NCBI GenBank assembly: GCA_003132305.1
Contig: PKXJ01000032.1
Location: 64,479-128,478 of the forward strand
Reading direction: 5' to 3'
DNA length: 64,000 nucleotides
From: Acidimicrobiaceae bacterium
Lineage (GTDB): Bacteria > Actinomycetota > Acidimicrobiia > Acidimicrobiales > RAAP-2
Part shown: positions 9,716 to 18,751 of the stretch, in pieces
How positions within the stretch are numbered: position 1 is the first letter of the stretch
Layout of the letters: each line of letters opens with the position of its first letter
The notes under the pieces: model-generated
The model's database searches: none
What the model was told of the DNA's origin: nothing
Seen by the model: only the letters and a program-made list of their open reading frames with translations
Translations under genes and position numbers: made by a program

Positions 9716-10452
9716 TCCCTTGCCTCGACGTCGCGCACGGTCGCGTCGTGAAGGGCGTGAGTTTCGTCGGGCTTCGCGACGTCGGTGATCCGGTAGAACT
9801 CGCCGAGCTCTACAGCGACGGCGGCGCCGACGAGCTGGTCCTGCTCGACATTACGGCGACGCCCGAGGAGAGCGCCACGATGACCTCGGTCGTCGAGCGC
9901 GTCGCCGACGTGTTGGAGATTCCCTTCACCGTGGGCGGTGGCGTGCGATCGGTCGACGACGCGTCGCGACTCATTGAATCGGGGGCCGATCGAGTGTCGT
10001 TGAACTCCGCCGCGCTGGCCGATCCCTCGTTAATCACGGCCATCGCGACACGCTTTGGCTCGCAAGCGGTCGTGGTGGCGATTGACGCCGGGGCCGGCGT
10101 GGTGCACACCCACGGCGGGCGAGTCGCCACCACGACCGCGACGGTCCCCTGGGCCATCGAGGCCTGTGAACGCGGCGCCGGCGAGATCTTGTTGACCTCC
10201 ATACGCCAGGACGGGCAGCGCAGCGGCTACGACCTCGACTTGACCGTCGCCGTCCGCAACGCCGTCACGATTCCGGTCATCGCGTCGGGGGGTGCCGGTT
10301 CGGCCCAACACGTCGCGGACGCCCTTCGCGTCACCGACGCCGCGCTCGTGGCGTCCATCGTGCACGAGAACCCGTCGGGCCTCGCGGGGCTGCGCCGCGA
10401 GATCGAGGCCTTGGGCATTGAACTGCGACCACTGGAGGAGCACTATGGGTGA
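9697..10452 (+). CDS. hisF: imidazole glycerol phosphate synthase cyclase subunit
   Basis: IPCLDVAHGRVVKGVSF, LVLLDITAT, PFTVGGGVRSVDDA, IASGGAGS; ATG at 9697 inside the longer listed ORF. Confidence 0.92.
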   Translation: MPLARLIPCLDVAHGRVVKGVSFVGLRDVGDPVELAELYSDGGADELVLLDITATPEESATMTSVVERVADVLEIPFTVGGGVRSVDDASRLIESGADRVSLNSAALADPSLITAIATRFGSQAVVVAIDAGAGVVHTHGGRVATTTATVPWAIEACERGAGEILLTSIRQDGQRSGYDLDLTVAVRNAVTIPVIASGGAGSAQHVADALRVTDAALVASIVHENPSGLAGLRREIEALGIELRPLEEHYG

Positions 10453-10990
10453 AGATCTTCGCGCCGCGATCATTCAAGACGAAGTCACGAGACGCGTCTT
10501 GATGTTGGGCTGGATGGACGAAAAAGCCTTAGCGCTCACCCGTTCGAGTGGGCTCGTACACTTCTTCTCTCGTTCGCGCCAACGGCTCTGGCAAAAGGGC
10601 GAGACGTCGGGCAACGTGCTGCACGTGACGAACGTCGTCCTCGACTGTGACGATGACGCGGTACTCGTGAGCGTCCACGCCGACGGACCGACCTGTCACG
10701 TCGGATCGACGTCCTGCTTTACGCCGTGGCTGTGGCGCAAGATCTTGCAACGCCAGAGTGAGGACGCTGCAGGGTCGTACGTGGCGTCCCAACTCAAAGC
10801 CGGAGTCGGACAAAACGCTCGAAAAGCTGGTGAAGAAGCCGTCGAGCTCGTCGTGGCCGCCCTCAGTGAAGACGACGAGCGCGTCGTGAGTGAGGTGGCC
10901 GACCTGTGGTTCCACACGTTGTTGTTGTTGCGGAGCCGCGGTCTCGACCCCGCGTTGGTGGAAGACGAACTCCGCCGACGTGAGCGCTGA
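10445..10990 (+). CDS. hisIE: bifunctional phosphoribosyl-AMP cyclohydrolase / phosphoribosyl-ATP diphosphatase
   Basis: VLMLGWMDEKAL, FFSRSRQRLWQKGETSGN, CHVGSTSCF; C-terminal KAGEEAVELVVAAL HisE signature. Confidence 0.9.
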   Translation: MGEDLRAAIIQDEVTRRVLMLGWMDEKALALTRSSGLVHFFSRSRQRLWQKGETSGNVLHVTNVVLDCDDDAVLVSVHADGPTCHVGSTSCFTPWLWRKILQRQSEDAAGSYVASQLKAGVGQNARKAGEEAVELVVAALSEDDERVVSEVADLWFHTLLLLRSRGLDPALVEDELRRRER

Positions 10991-11012
10991 CGTCGCGACG
11001 TCGCGACGTCGC
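10989..11012. repeat. short tandem repeat, 3 copies of GACGTCGC
   Basis: Three exact consecutive 8-bp units overlapping the hisIE stop. Confidence 0.8.
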
Positions 11013-11091
11013 ACAGAATCGCTACGAAGATTTCGAAGATTGTAGGCGCGCTCGTCACGTTCGCGTAACGACGGGGTCTTAGAAATGCACC

Positions 11092-12189
11092 GTGAACATA
11101 CACTCCAAAAACAAAAATGTCCTACATCGGCGCATTACGGTGGTGGCCCTCGCGGTCACCGTGACGTCGCTGTCCTATGTCGTCTCCGCTGGCGCGGCGT
11201 CGAATCCGGGCTTCGTCCTCTATTCGTCGCAGGGCTACGACCACGCGTCGGTCAATGCCTTTAACGCCACGAATCCCGGTTTCACCGTGACGTTGAACGA
11301 CAACTCGACCGGTCCGCTGATGCAGCAGATCCAGGCCGAAGGCAATAACCCCAAGTGGGGCGTGCTCTGGGTTGACGGCGCTTCAGCCTTCGCCCAACTC
11401 GATGGCGAGAAGAAACTACTGAAACATAGCGTGCCTAAGGCGAAGTTTAACTCCCTGGGTCTACAGAACGTCCCCAAGGACGGCAGTTTCACGCCCACGG
11501 GCCTCACGGTCACCGGCGCGCTCTGCTACGACTCGTCCCAGATCACCGCGGCGCAGTTGCCGAGCACCTGGCAGCAGCTCACCAGCTCGCAGTACAAGGG
11601 AATGGTCGGCATGAACGACCCTTCACAGTCGGGCCCCACCTACCCGATGATCGCCGGGTTGATGGACTACCTGGGCAACTACAAGAGCGGTTCGACGACG
11701 AATGCGGTCGCGGCCGGTGAGTCGTTCTTCACCGCGATGAAGGCCAACGGCATTGTGGTCAACTCGACGAACGGGCCCACCGTCGCGGCCATGGAGGCGC
11801 ACACCATCTCGATGGCGACCATCCAAAGCTCCGCGTGCTACGGCGCCGCGCTCTCCAACTTCCCGAGCATGAAGGTGAAGTACCTGAACCCCTCCATCGC
11901 GCTCCCGAGCGTCATCGGCATCGACGGCAAGCAGCCCTCGATCGTTCGCAAGGACGCTCAGAAGTTCGTTGACTGGGTCTTGTCGCGCGCCGGACAAGCC
12001 GTGATGCAGACCGCTGACCCCCAGGGTGACTCGCTGTTCTGGCCGGTGCTGAAGGGTGAGAGCCCGGCGAACTCCATCATCCCGCCGCTCTCGACGACGC
12101 ACGCGATCACGACCAATCCCTACACCTGGGGAAAATTGGAGACGCAGGTCAACACCTGGTTCGACAGCACCATTGCCAACGGCATCTAA
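11092..12189 (+). CDS. ABC transporter substrate-binding protein, Fe3+/phosphonate-type
   Basis: Sec signal peptide, FbpA/PhnS-like sequence (FVLYSSQGYDHASVNAFNATNPG, GVLWVDGASAFAQLD), followed by two-domain permease and ATPase. Confidence 0.8.
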   Translation: MNIHSKNKNVLHRRITVVALAVTVTSLSYVVSAGAASNPGFVLYSSQGYDHASVNAFNATNPGFTVTLNDNSTGPLMQQIQAEGNNPKWGVLWVDGASAFAQLDGEKKLLKHSVPKAKFNSLGLQNVPKDGSFTPTGLTVTGALCYDSSQITAAQLPSTWQQLTSSQYKGMVGMNDPSQSGPTYPMIAGLMDYLGNYKSGSTTNAVAAGESFFTAMKANGIVVNSTNGPTVAAMEAHTISMATIQSSACYGAALSNFPSMKVKYLNPSIALPSVIGIDGKQPSIVRKDAQKFVDWVLSRAGQAVMQTADPQGDSLFWPVLKGESPANSIIPPLSTTHAITTNPYTWGKLETQVNTWFDSTIANGI

Positions 12190-12213
12190 GCCATCTCGAT
12201 TTTCTAACGCCCC

Positions 12214-12253
12214 ACTCGGCGCCACGGTTGTCTCCCCAACCGTGGCGCCGAGG
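12214..12253 (+). promoter_or_regulatory. intercistronic hairpin between SBP and permease genes
   Basis: CTCGGCGCCACGGTTG-TCTCCC-CAACCGTGGCGCCGAG, 16-bp perfect stem (12215-12252), no U-tract afterwards. Confidence 0.75.
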
Positions 12254-12271
12254 GCAACCGGAAGGTAAGTG

Positions 12272-14050
12272 ATGGCGATCGCCGCGTTAGAAACGGTCCC
12301 GACCGTAGTGCCACCCTCGACGCCACGGCGCCGAGGGTCCCTCGGTGGGATCCTCATCTGGATCGTCCTCACCCTGCTCATCATCGCGCCGGTGGTCTGT
12401 TTTCTCATTTTGGGCGTCAGTCCGCGCGCCTTTCAACAGGGTTCGCAGTGGTTCACCCTCCAGTACGTACGCCAGGCCTTTTCGAGCTACTCCGGTCAAG
12501 GCATCTTTAACTCACTGTGGGTCTCGACGCTCGTCGCGGTACTCTCGGTCAGCCTGGCGACGGCGCTCTCGTGGTTGATCCATCGAACCAACGTCGGTGG
12601 GCGCCGGTTCTGGGCCGTGGCGATGTGGCTGTTGTTGATGATGCCCACGTGGATGATGACGCTCGGTTGGTCCGACCTCTTGCAGCCCTTCGGCGCGGCG
12701 CAGGCCCTCGGGTGGGACACGCACTGGTTCTACGGCGAGTTCTTCGGCCCCCTGGGAATCGTCATCGTGCTCACGAGCGCCGCGCTGCCCTTCGCCTACT
12801 TCATTGTCTCGGCCGGTCTCCAGGGACTGGGTCCCGAGTACGAGGACGCGGCGAGAATCCACGGCGCGGGCCCGGTGCGCAGTCTGCGGACTATCTTGCC
12901 AATTATCGCGCCGGCCCTCGTCAGCGCCCTCGCGATCGCCTTCGCCGAAACCATGAGCGACTTCGGCGTCGCCTTCACCCTCGGCTACCACTCACACTTC
13001 CCCCTCGCCACCTACATGCTCTTCAACGCGATCAGCAACTTCCCGGCCAACTTCTCGGTCGCGGCCGTGATCGCGGCCGTCTTGATCATCTCGACGATCC
13101 CGCCCATCGTCCTGCAGTCGCACGTCATGAGAAAGCGGTCGTTCGCCGTGCTCTCGGGTCGGACGCGCGCCCCGCGTCGTCGAGAACTAGCCCGGGGCTC
13201 TCGTGTCGTGGCGACGGCGGGCGTGTCGCTGGTCTTCTTCGTGGCGCTCGGGGTACCCATCCTCGGCGCGGTCATTGGTTCACTCGTAAAGAATCTCGGC
13301 ATCGACTCAGCGACCGGCGTGCACTTCACCCTGATCTACTACACGCAGATCTTTCATCCGTCCATCACGGGCAACAGTCTGGGCGCGCCGCTTCTGCTCT
13401 CCGACCAACTGGGCCTCGTCGTGGCGACCGGCACCGGCGTGCTGGCCGTCATCCTGGCGAGGCGTCTCGTCGCCAATCCCGGCAGTTGGAGTCAACGCGT
13501 CACCGACGTCTTCTTGTTGGGCTCGGTCGCGGTGCCCGGCGTCGTGTTGGGGGTGGGCTACATCTTCTTCTACAACCTCAGCTTCATCTCGCACAACGTG
13601 GTCAATATCTACAAGACGCTGCCGCTGTTGATATTGGCGCTCATCGCGAACGCCGTCCCGGGCCAGACGCGCTTCATGGCCGGACCGGTCAGCCAGATTC
13701 AACCCTCGCTCGGTGAGGCCGCTCGCGTTCACGGGGCGGGGCGGATACGCGCGTGGCGCACGACCAACCTTCCCCTCATGTCGCGTGTGTTGTTGTGGGG
13801 GTGGTTGCTCACGTTCACTAAGACCATCGCCGAGTTGGCGATCTCGCAGATCCTCTACCCGCCGAGTCAAGAGCCGGCGTCGGTGTCCATTCAGTCCTAC
13901 CTCGCGAACTACGACCCCGGCACGGGCACCGCGATGACCGTGTTGACGCTCTTCGAGATGCTCGCCATCATCGCAATCGCGCTCGGGGTCTATCGACTCG
14001 TCACGCCGAACGGCTGGCGCCGCGTGGGCTGGAGCGGGGTCCGGTCATGA
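12272..14050 (+). CDS. iron-type ABC transporter permease (fused two-domain, FbpB-like)
   Basis: About 12 TM segments, two EAA loops (EDAARIHGAGPVRSLRTILPII and GEAARVHGAGRIRAWRTTNLPLM). Confidence 0.87.
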   Translation: MAIAALETVPTVVPPSTPRRRGSLGGILIWIVLTLLIIAPVVCFLILGVSPRAFQQGSQWFTLQYVRQAFSSYSGQGIFNSLWVSTLVAVLSVSLATALSWLIHRTNVGGRRFWAVAMWLLLMMPTWMMTLGWSDLLQPFGAAQALGWDTHWFYGEFFGPLGIVIVLTSAALPFAYFIVSAGLQGLGPEYEDAARIHGAGPVRSLRTILPIIAPALVSALAIAFAETMSDFGVAFTLGYHSHFPLATYMLFNAISNFPANFSVAAVIAAVLIISTIPPIVLQSHVMRKRSFAVLSGRTRAPRRRELARGSRVVATAGVSLVFFVALGVPILGAVIGSLVKNLGIDSATGVHFTLIYYTQIFHPSITGNSLGAPLLLSDQLGLVVATGTGVLAVILARRLVANPGSWSQRVTDVFLLGSVAVPGVVLGVGYIFFYNLSFISHNVVNIYKTLPLLILALIANAVPGQTRFMAGPVSQIQPSLGEAARVHGAGRIRAWRTTNLPLMSRVLLWGWLLTFTKTIAELAISQILYPPSQEPASVSIQSYLANYDPGTGTAMTVLTLFEMLAIIAIALGVYRLVTPNGWRRVGWSGVRS

Positions 14051-15162
14051 ACGGATCGACGAGCCGGGCCGCGCAGGTGTCGATGAACGCACTCGGCAAG
14101 CTCTTCGGCGACAAGCGAGCGCTCGACGACGTGAGCATCGACGTCGAGCCGGGCACTTTTTTGGTGCTGCTCGGTCCGTCGGGTTCGGGCAAGACGACCC
14201 TGTTGCGGTGTTTGGCGGGTATCGAACGACCGTCGAACGGGACGATCACCATTGGGGGCAACGTGGTCGCGGGTCCCAAGACCTTCGTTCCCCCCGAACG
14301 GCGAGGACTGGCGATGGTCTTTCAGGACTACGCCTTGTGGCCCCATCTGAGTGTGCGCAAGAACGTGGCTTACCCCCTGGCTACGTCGTCACTCGCGAAA
14401 AGTGAACGCTCTAAACGGTGCGACGATCTCCTCGAGCGCGTGGGGATCAGTCACCTCGGTGGTCGATTTCCGAACGAACTCTCCGGTGGCGAACAACAGC
14501 GCGTCGCCCTGGCGCGCGCCCTAGCCGCCGATGTAGGTCTCATTCTCTTCGACGAGCCCCTTTCCAATCTCGACGCCGATCGGCGCGAACAGCTCCGTAT
14601 TGAGATCGCGACCTTGACGCGCGAGGCCGGCGCGACGGCGCTCTACATCACGCACGATCAGTCCGAAGCCTTCGCCCTCGCTGATCAAATAGGTGTCTTG
14701 AACCAAGGTCGACTCGTGCAGTTCGACACGCCCGAGAACATCTACCGACATCCCACCACCGCGTTCGTCGCTCGTTTCACCGGCGTCTCGGGTGAGTTCC
14801 CGGTGAAGGTGTTGAGTGAGAAGGGCGGCAGCCGAGTCGTCGTGGCGCTGCCCTTCGCGTCGAGCCACACGATCGAGGCCTCAAGTATCGAACGCCTCGA
14901 ACCCCACGCCGACGTGAGTCTCTTCGTTCGAGCTTCGGGCGTCTCGCTGGGGCCGCCCGCCAATGACGAGGGAGTACGTGGCGTGATTCGCGACGTGGCG
15001 TTCAATGGCCGCGGTTACGATCATGTGGTGGACGTGGGCGAAGGCTTTTCGCTAACGAAGATCTTCGCGCCGCTGAGATTCGATCGAGGACGGAACGTGA
15101 AGGTCTGTTTCGATTCGTCCGCGTGTTTTGTTATGGACCCAACGAGAGAGGTATCACAATAG
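14047..15162 (+). CDS. ABC transporter ATP-binding protein (FbpC/PotA-like)
   Basis: GPSGSGKTTLLRCLAG, LSGGEQQRVALARAL, LILFDEPLSNLD, ITHDQSEA. Confidence 0.88.
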   Translation: MNGSTSRAAQVSMNALGKLFGDKRALDDVSIDVEPGTFLVLLGPSGSGKTTLLRCLAGIERPSNGTITIGGNVVAGPKTFVPPERRGLAMVFQDYALWPHLSVRKNVAYPLATSSLAKSERSKRCDDLLERVGISHLGGRFPNELSGGEQQRVALARALAADVGLILFDEPLSNLDADRREQLRIEIATLTREAGATALYITHDQSEAFALADQIGVLNQGRLVQFDTPENIYRHPTTAFVARFTGVSGEFPVKVLSEKGGSRVVVALPFASSHTIEASSIERLEPHADVSLFVRASGVSLGPPANDEGVRGVIRDVAFNGRGYDHVVDVGEGFSLTKIFAPLRFDRGRNVKVCFDSSACFVMDPTREVSQ

Positions 15163-15926
15163 TGTTAAGCGTCACGGTGTCGTCGGGAGTCTTCGTACTG
15201 GTGGGCGCGGTCTTTCTCGCCAGCGCCGTCGAGATGATTGAGGCGCTGACCATTGTCTTCGCGGTGGGTCACACCCGAGGTTGGCGGTCGGCCCTTGAAG
15301 GCGCGGGAGTGGCGTTAGTCGCGCTCGCCGCGCTCGTTGCGGCCTTCGGACCGGCCCTCGTGCACGTGCCGCTGGACCTTCTTCGACTCATCGTGGGCAG
15401 TGTGTTGTTGATCTTCGGACTGCAGTGGCTGCGCAAGGCGATTCTTCGATCGAGTGGACTCAAGGCCAAGCACGACGAAGACGAGATCTACCGAGAGACC
15501 GTCGCGATACTCTCGGCGCAGCCGACGGGCACCGATCGCGATCGCGTGTCCTTTGTTATGGCATTCAAGGGCGTCTTCTTGGAAGGCCTCGAGGTCGTAA
15601 TAACCGTGTTGACGCTGGGAACTTCGGCCAATCGATTGGGACTCGCGGTCGTGACCGCGGGTGTTGCGGTCGTCTTCGTCGGCGTGTTGGGTATCGTCGT
15701 CGCGAAGCAACTCTCGAACGTCCCCGAAAACGCCATGAAGATGACCGTCGGCGTGCTCTTAGTCAGTTACGGAACGTTCTGGACCGGCGAGGGACTAAAA
15801 GTGCGCTGGCCCGGGGGGGACACGATGTTGGTTGGACTCGTCGCGATCTATCTCGTCATCACCTGGCTCTACGTCGCGTGGCTCCGCTCGAGCACCCCGA
15901 ATCGGATGAGTGAGGTCTCAGCGTGA
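15162..15926 (+). CDS. COG4280-like integral membrane protein with two FTR1-like E-rich TM motifs
   Basis: 7-TM-like hydrophobicity; SAVEMIEALTIVF and FLEGLEVVITVL; GTG start overlaps the upstream stop. Confidence 0.7.
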   Translation: MLSVTVSSGVFVLVGAVFLASAVEMIEALTIVFAVGHTRGWRSALEGAGVALVALAALVAAFGPALVHVPLDLLRLIVGSVLLIFGLQWLRKAILRSSGLKAKHDEDEIYRETVAILSAQPTGTDRDRVSFVMAFKGVFLEGLEVVITVLTLGTSANRLGLAVVTAGVAVVFVGVLGIVVAKQLSNVPENAMKMTVGVLLVSYGTFWTGEGLKVRWPGGDTMLVGLVAIYLVITWLYVAWLRSSTPNRMSEVSA

Positions 15927-16162
15927 AACGTCAGGGTTCCCTTGTGGTGCGCGTGGTCAAGGGCTTTGGCATGTTCTGGTGGGACTTCTTAGTAGGCGAC
16001 ACGCCGGAAATCTTCGTGGCCGTTTTAGCAATCATTGGGATCATCGCGCTGTTGAGTGTGAGCGGACACTTCAACGTCGCCGCGGCAATCGTCTTGCCAG
16101 TGTTGGGCGTCAGCACCCTCGGCGCGTCCCTCTGGCGCGCGAAGCGAGCCGCCGGAAAGTAG
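15923..16162 (+). CDS. small membrane protein
   Basis: 79 aa, two hydrophobic helices, overlaps preceding stop. Confidence 0.6.
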   Translation: MKRQGSLVVRVVKGFGMFWWDFLVGDTPEIFVAVLAIIGIIALLSVSGHFNVAAAIVLPVLGVSTLGASLWRAKRAAGK

Positions 16163-16165
16163 TTC

Positions 16166-16951
16166 TCAGGCGCCGGCTAACTGGTAGGCGCTCATCGAGA
16201 GAGAACCCATCTCGTAGCCGTCGATGAGCGTCGTCGTGGGCGTGTTCGCCGCCGCGGAAAGACCCGCGACGTAGGCGAGGGGGAGAAAGTGGTCGGGCGT
16301 GGGAACCGCGATCGAGTAGTCGGCGTGGGCGCTCGCCGTGCCGAGATTAGCAGCGTCGCTCGTCATGATCTCGCCAACGGCGTCGTCAAAACGATGAGCC
16401 CAGTCCTTTCCCTCGCCGGCTGAGTGCCAATCGATCAGTCGAAGGTTTTGCACAATGTTGCCGCTACCGAGTATCAAGACACCCTCACTTCGAAGTTCGT
16501 GCAGTTTCGCGCCCAGGTTGAAGTGAAAATCGAAGGGCAGCTCGGCGTTGATCGAGAGTTGGAGAACCGGCACGTCGGCCTTGGGGAACATGTGCACGAG
16601 TACCGACCACGTGCCGTGGTCGATGCCCCACGAGTCGGCGTCGAGTCCCACGTAGGTGGGCTCGACGACGTCGGTGATGCGCCGGGCGAGCTCGGGATCG
16701 CCGGGCGCCGGGTACTCCACGTCAAAGAGCGGCTGTGGAAAGCCATAGAAGTCGTGAATCGTCCGCGGTACTTTCATCGCCGTCACGGCGGTGATATTGA
16801 CGTACCAATGCGCGGAGATAACGAGAACTGCCTTAGGCTCGGGAATCGACGCGCCAAACGTCGTCCACGCCTGGGTGTAACGGTTGTGATCGAGCGCGTT
16901 CATGGGATTTCCGTGGCCGATGAACGCGGCGGGCATTAACTCTGACATCAC
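16166..16951 (-). CDS. DODA-type extradiol aromatic ring-opening dioxygenase family
   Basis: AFIGHGNPMNALDHN, VISAHWYV, GSGNIVQNLRL, PDHFLPLAYVAG (YgiD-like); SD TAGGAGG upstream. Confidence 0.9.
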   Translation of the reverse strand: MMSELMPAAFIGHGNPMNALDHNRYTQAWTTFGASIPEPKAVLVISAHWYVNITAVTAMKVPRTIHDFYGFPQPLFDVEYPAPGDPELARRITDVVEPTYVGLDADSWGIDHGTWSVLVHMFPKADVPVLQLSINAELPFDFHFNLGAKLHELRSEGVLILGSGNIVQNLRLIDWHSAGEGKDWAHRFDDAVGEIMTSDAANLGTASAHADYSIAVPTPDHFLPLAYVAGLSAAANTPTTTLIDGYEMGSLSMSAYQLAGA

Positions 16952-17016
16952 GACCTCCTACGCACGTCTCAGCGTAGCGGCGTCCTTTTGTCCAAACGCA
17001 GTCCTAACCTGGCGTT

Positions 17017-18183
17017 ATGCGAAAGTGGCGCGTGCTGGGCGCGGCGATGATCCTCACGTCGCTCGTGGTGGGCACGAGCGCGACGACGACGGCGTCGGCC
17101 ACGTCCAACGTGGCCTGCGCGACCCAAGTCGTCTCGACCTGGACCCTTCCTCGCCTCGCGAACGAGACGATCTCGGTGTCGGTGAACGCCACGAACATTG
17201 GCGCCATGGGCCCGGCGGCGCGCGCGGGTTACGGCGGTCTACTCCTCATTGGTTCGAGCGCCCCCACGAAGTTCGCGAACGTCGTGGCCACGTTGCAACG
17301 CGAGAGGCCCGAGAAGTACGCGATGCTCATCATGACCGATCAAGAGGGTGGGGGCGTCACGCGTTTGAAGAATCTCGTCGCCGCGTTGCCCTGGGCTCAG
17401 ACCATGGGCAAGAACCTGACGCTCACCCAGATCACGGCGGAAGGCAAGAGGGTTGGACTTTCGATGGCCGCCGCGGGTGTCAACACCGATCTGGCGCCGG
17501 TGCTCGACGTCGACGGGCGCGCGGAAGAACCGGGCGCCAAGAACCCCGACGGTTACCGCTCCTTTAGCGGCGTCCCCGCAGCGGCCGGAAGTGACGGCGT
17601 TGCCTTTCTCAACGGACTTCGTGACGCGGGCGTCCTCGCCGTCGTCAAGCACTTTCCCGGCCTGGGCGGCGCCACCGGCAACACCGACTACGGTCCGGCC
17701 GCGACGCTCCCGTGGTCGACCCTAAAAAAGACGGGCCTCGTTCCTTTCGAAGACGCCGTCAACAATGGTGTCACGGCGGTCATGTTGTCGAACGCCACCG
17801 TGCCGGGTCTCTCGTCGCTTCCTTCGAGCATCTCGCCGGCGGTCATACAAGTACTTCGACAACAGTTGGGCTTTAGCGGTCTCATCGTGACGGACTCTCT
17901 CACCGCGGGTGCCCTGGGCGCCCTTCACTTGGGTGTTCCCTTAGCGTCCGTGAAGGCCCTCAGCGCGGGCGTCGACCTCGTCTTGGCCGGTTCGCCCCGT
18001 TCGCCCGCCGCCTCGTTGCTGCTGGCCCAAGAGACGTCGAACGCCATCCAAAAGGCGGTCACCGCGGGGACGCTCGCGCTCGCCACGCTCCAGGGCGCGG
18101 CCGCGCAAGTGCTGGCGAGCAAGAATCAAGTGAGTTGTCCCAGCCCACCCGTCACGACGACGACTATCGCAGGAGCCCTTTAG
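17017..18183 (+). CDS. glycoside hydrolase family 3, NagZ-like
   Basis: TDQEGGGVTRL, NTDLAPVLDV, VVKHFPGLGGATGNTDYGP, LIVTDSLTAGAL; signal peptide. Confidence 0.9.
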   Translation: MRKWRVLGAAMILTSLVVGTSATTTASATSNVACATQVVSTWTLPRLANETISVSVNATNIGAMGPAARAGYGGLLLIGSSAPTKFANVVATLQRERPEKYAMLIMTDQEGGGVTRLKNLVAALPWAQTMGKNLTLTQITAEGKRVGLSMAAAGVNTDLAPVLDVDGRAEEPGAKNPDGYRSFSGVPAAAGSDGVAFLNGLRDAGVLAVVKHFPGLGGATGNTDYGPAATLPWSTLKKTGLVPFEDAVNNGVTAVMLSNATVPGLSSLPSSISPAVIQVLRQQLGFSGLIVTDSLTAGALGALHLGVPLASVKALSAGVDLVLAGSPRSPAASLLLAQETSNAIQKAVTAGTLALATLQGAAAQVLASKNQVSCPSPPVTTTTIAGAL

Positions 18184-18722
18184 GCGGGTTCGTCGCTTTC
18201 ACTCAGTTCGGCCACGATGTCATTGACGATGACTTCCGGACGAAATCTGATGTCGACTCGCATACCGCGCTCATCGCCGCTCAGTGGCTCGAGCACCGCA
18301 AACTGTGAATCGAGAAGTGAACCCGACATGATTTCGTGGCGTCGAGCTTCGATCCTCGCTCGCACGACGGCGGGCGTTCCATCCAAGAAGACGAAGAAGG
18401 CATCGGGGGCGTAGAGTCGCAGGACGTCGCGATATGAACGCCTGAGGGCGGAGCACGCGGTGACCGAACTGCGCTGGTGTGACTCTTCGTCTTGGAGGCG
18501 TCGTCCCACCGCGTGAAGCCATGGCAAACGATCGTCGTCACTCAGTGCGTGGCCGGCGGACATCTTGGCAATGTTCTCGGGCGAGTGCAGCCAGTCCGCG
18601 TCGATGAACTCAACTTCCAGGCGCGCCGCAAGTGCTCGAGCGACCGTGCTTTTGCCCGAGCCTGACACGCCCATGACGACGATCGACTGAGCGCGGATGA
18701 TTTGCTCCGTATGGGAAGTCAT
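18180..18722 (-). CDS. gluconokinase, GntK/IdnK type
   Basis: VMGVSGSGKSTVARALA, FIDADWLHSPENIAKMSAGHALSDDDRLPWL. Confidence 0.9.
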   Translation of the reverse strand: MTSHTEQIIRAQSIVVMGVSGSGKSTVARALAARLEVEFIDADWLHSPENIAKMSAGHALSDDDRLPWLHAVGRRLQDEESHQRSSVTACSALRRSYRDVLRLYAPDAFFVFLDGTPAVVRARIEARRHEIMSGSLLDSQFAVLEPLSGDERGMRVDIRFRPEVIVNDIVAELSESDEPA

Positions 18723-18751
18723 GAAAACGCGACCTCGCTCATTGCCAGCGG

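Noticed and set aside
10989-11012. CRISPR-like or satellite array
   Set aside because: Only three contiguous 8-bp units with no spacers; no cas genes in the window.
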